A stretch of DNA of 5,837 nt from Steroidobacteraceae bacterium. GTDB lineage: Bacteria; Pseudomonadota; Gammaproteobacteria; Steroidobacterales; Steroidobacteraceae. Of this stretch, positions 5,652 through 5,837 are shown in pieces. Within the stretch, counting starts at the first letter, position 1, and each line of letters starts with the position of its first letter. The notes under the pieces were generated by a model. That model saw nothing but the letters and a program-made list of their open reading frames with translations, made no database searches and was not told where the DNA came from. The stretch covers positions 1-5,837 of the forward strand of contig JABEVI010000053.1 in NCBI GenBank assembly GCA_013044085.1, written 5' to 3'. The translations under genes were made by a program, and so were the position numbers.

Positions 5652-5837
5652 CGACGAACCAGGCGAACACCAGCAGCAAGCTGGCGCCCGCCACCCAGCG
5701 GGCGGCCGGGTTCGCGAGCAACTCGGTCAGCGTAAAGACTAGATAGGGGATGGCGAACAGCGTTGCCCACGCGTAGGTGTGCCGGCGCCCGATGATCAGC
5801 CCGCGAAGCGGTGCCAGCAACGGCAAGCATGCGGCAA
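5608..5837 (-). CDS. DUF2069 family inner-membrane protein, C-terminal part (5' end outside the window)
   Basis: Seventy-five residues up to the TGA at 5610-5608, with the frame still open at the window's right edge. A TTG at 5826 could be mistaken for a start but encodes a leucine within the conserved LPLLAPLRGL stretch, so the gene continues beyond the window. The pattern PLRGLIIGRRHTYAWA followed by FAIPYLVFTLTELL is the DUF2069 signature as I know it, and a second hydrophobic helix VAGASLLLVFAWFVAMVAYL follows, ending in a short polar tail. The family consists of small predicted inner-membrane proteins of unknown function, often found near hda and wrbA in gammaproteobacteria. Its 3' end overlaps the hda 3' end tail to tail by 44 bases. 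The overlapping reading frame on this strand from 5830 is a shadow of it. Confidence 0.8.
   Translation of the reverse strand, partial: AACLPLLAPLRGLIIGRRHTYAWATLFAIPYLVFTLTELLANPAARWVAGASLLLVFAWFVAMVAYLRISRAPSV

Noticed and set aside
1..5837. Mobile elements, CRISPR arrays, tRNA or other RNA genes, defence or phage genes
   Set aside because: Nearly every base is covered by core genes. I saw no direct repeats, terminal inverted repeats, transposase motifs or tRNA-like cloverleaf sequences.

Overview
This is a GC-rich (roughly two thirds G+C by eye), gene-dense chromosomal segment of a proteobacterium, most likely a gammaproteobacterium. The Dcd, PurM, PurN and Hda proteins are of the gammaproteobacterial type, and the gene pairings mrp-dcd, purM-purN-DUF3108, DUF2066-hda and hda-DUF2069 recall Pseudomonas/Xanthomonas-like genomes. 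The exact order cannot be assigned from sequence alone.

Layout: (1) bases 1-843, plus strand: the 3' end of mrp/apbC (Fe-S carrier ATPase) overlaps dcd (dCTP deaminase) by one base. (2) bases 870-3279, minus strand: purM, purN and a secreted DUF3108 protein form a translationally coupled operon, joined by two 4-base stop/start overlaps and facing dcd tail to tail. (3) bases 3280-3377: the only real intergenic region, about 98 bp, between divergent genes and holding the probable promoters. (4) bases 3378-5651, plus strand: an exported DUF2066 protein, a CDP-alcohol phosphatidyltransferase and hda are packed with a 4-base gap and then a 4-base overlap. (5) bases 5608-5837, minus strand: the C-terminal part of a DUF2069 inner-membrane protein, whose end overlaps the end of hda by 44 bases.

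Functional reading: the recognisable genes concern nucleotide supply (dcd for dUTP and hence dTTP; purM and purN for IMP), replication control (hda inactivates DnaA-ATP), membrane phospholipid synthesis (CDP-alcohol enzyme) and Fe-S assembly (mrp). Three conserved proteins of unknown function (DUF3108, DUF2066, DUF2069) appear to act in the envelope.

I saw no RNA genes, mobile elements, CRISPR arrays, phage genes or long repeats. This is an ordinary core-genome region and I do not see a novel system in it. The most thought-provoking points are the coupling of a phospholipid synthase to hda, the intact Walker A of Hda, and the two unknown secreted proteins beside purMN.
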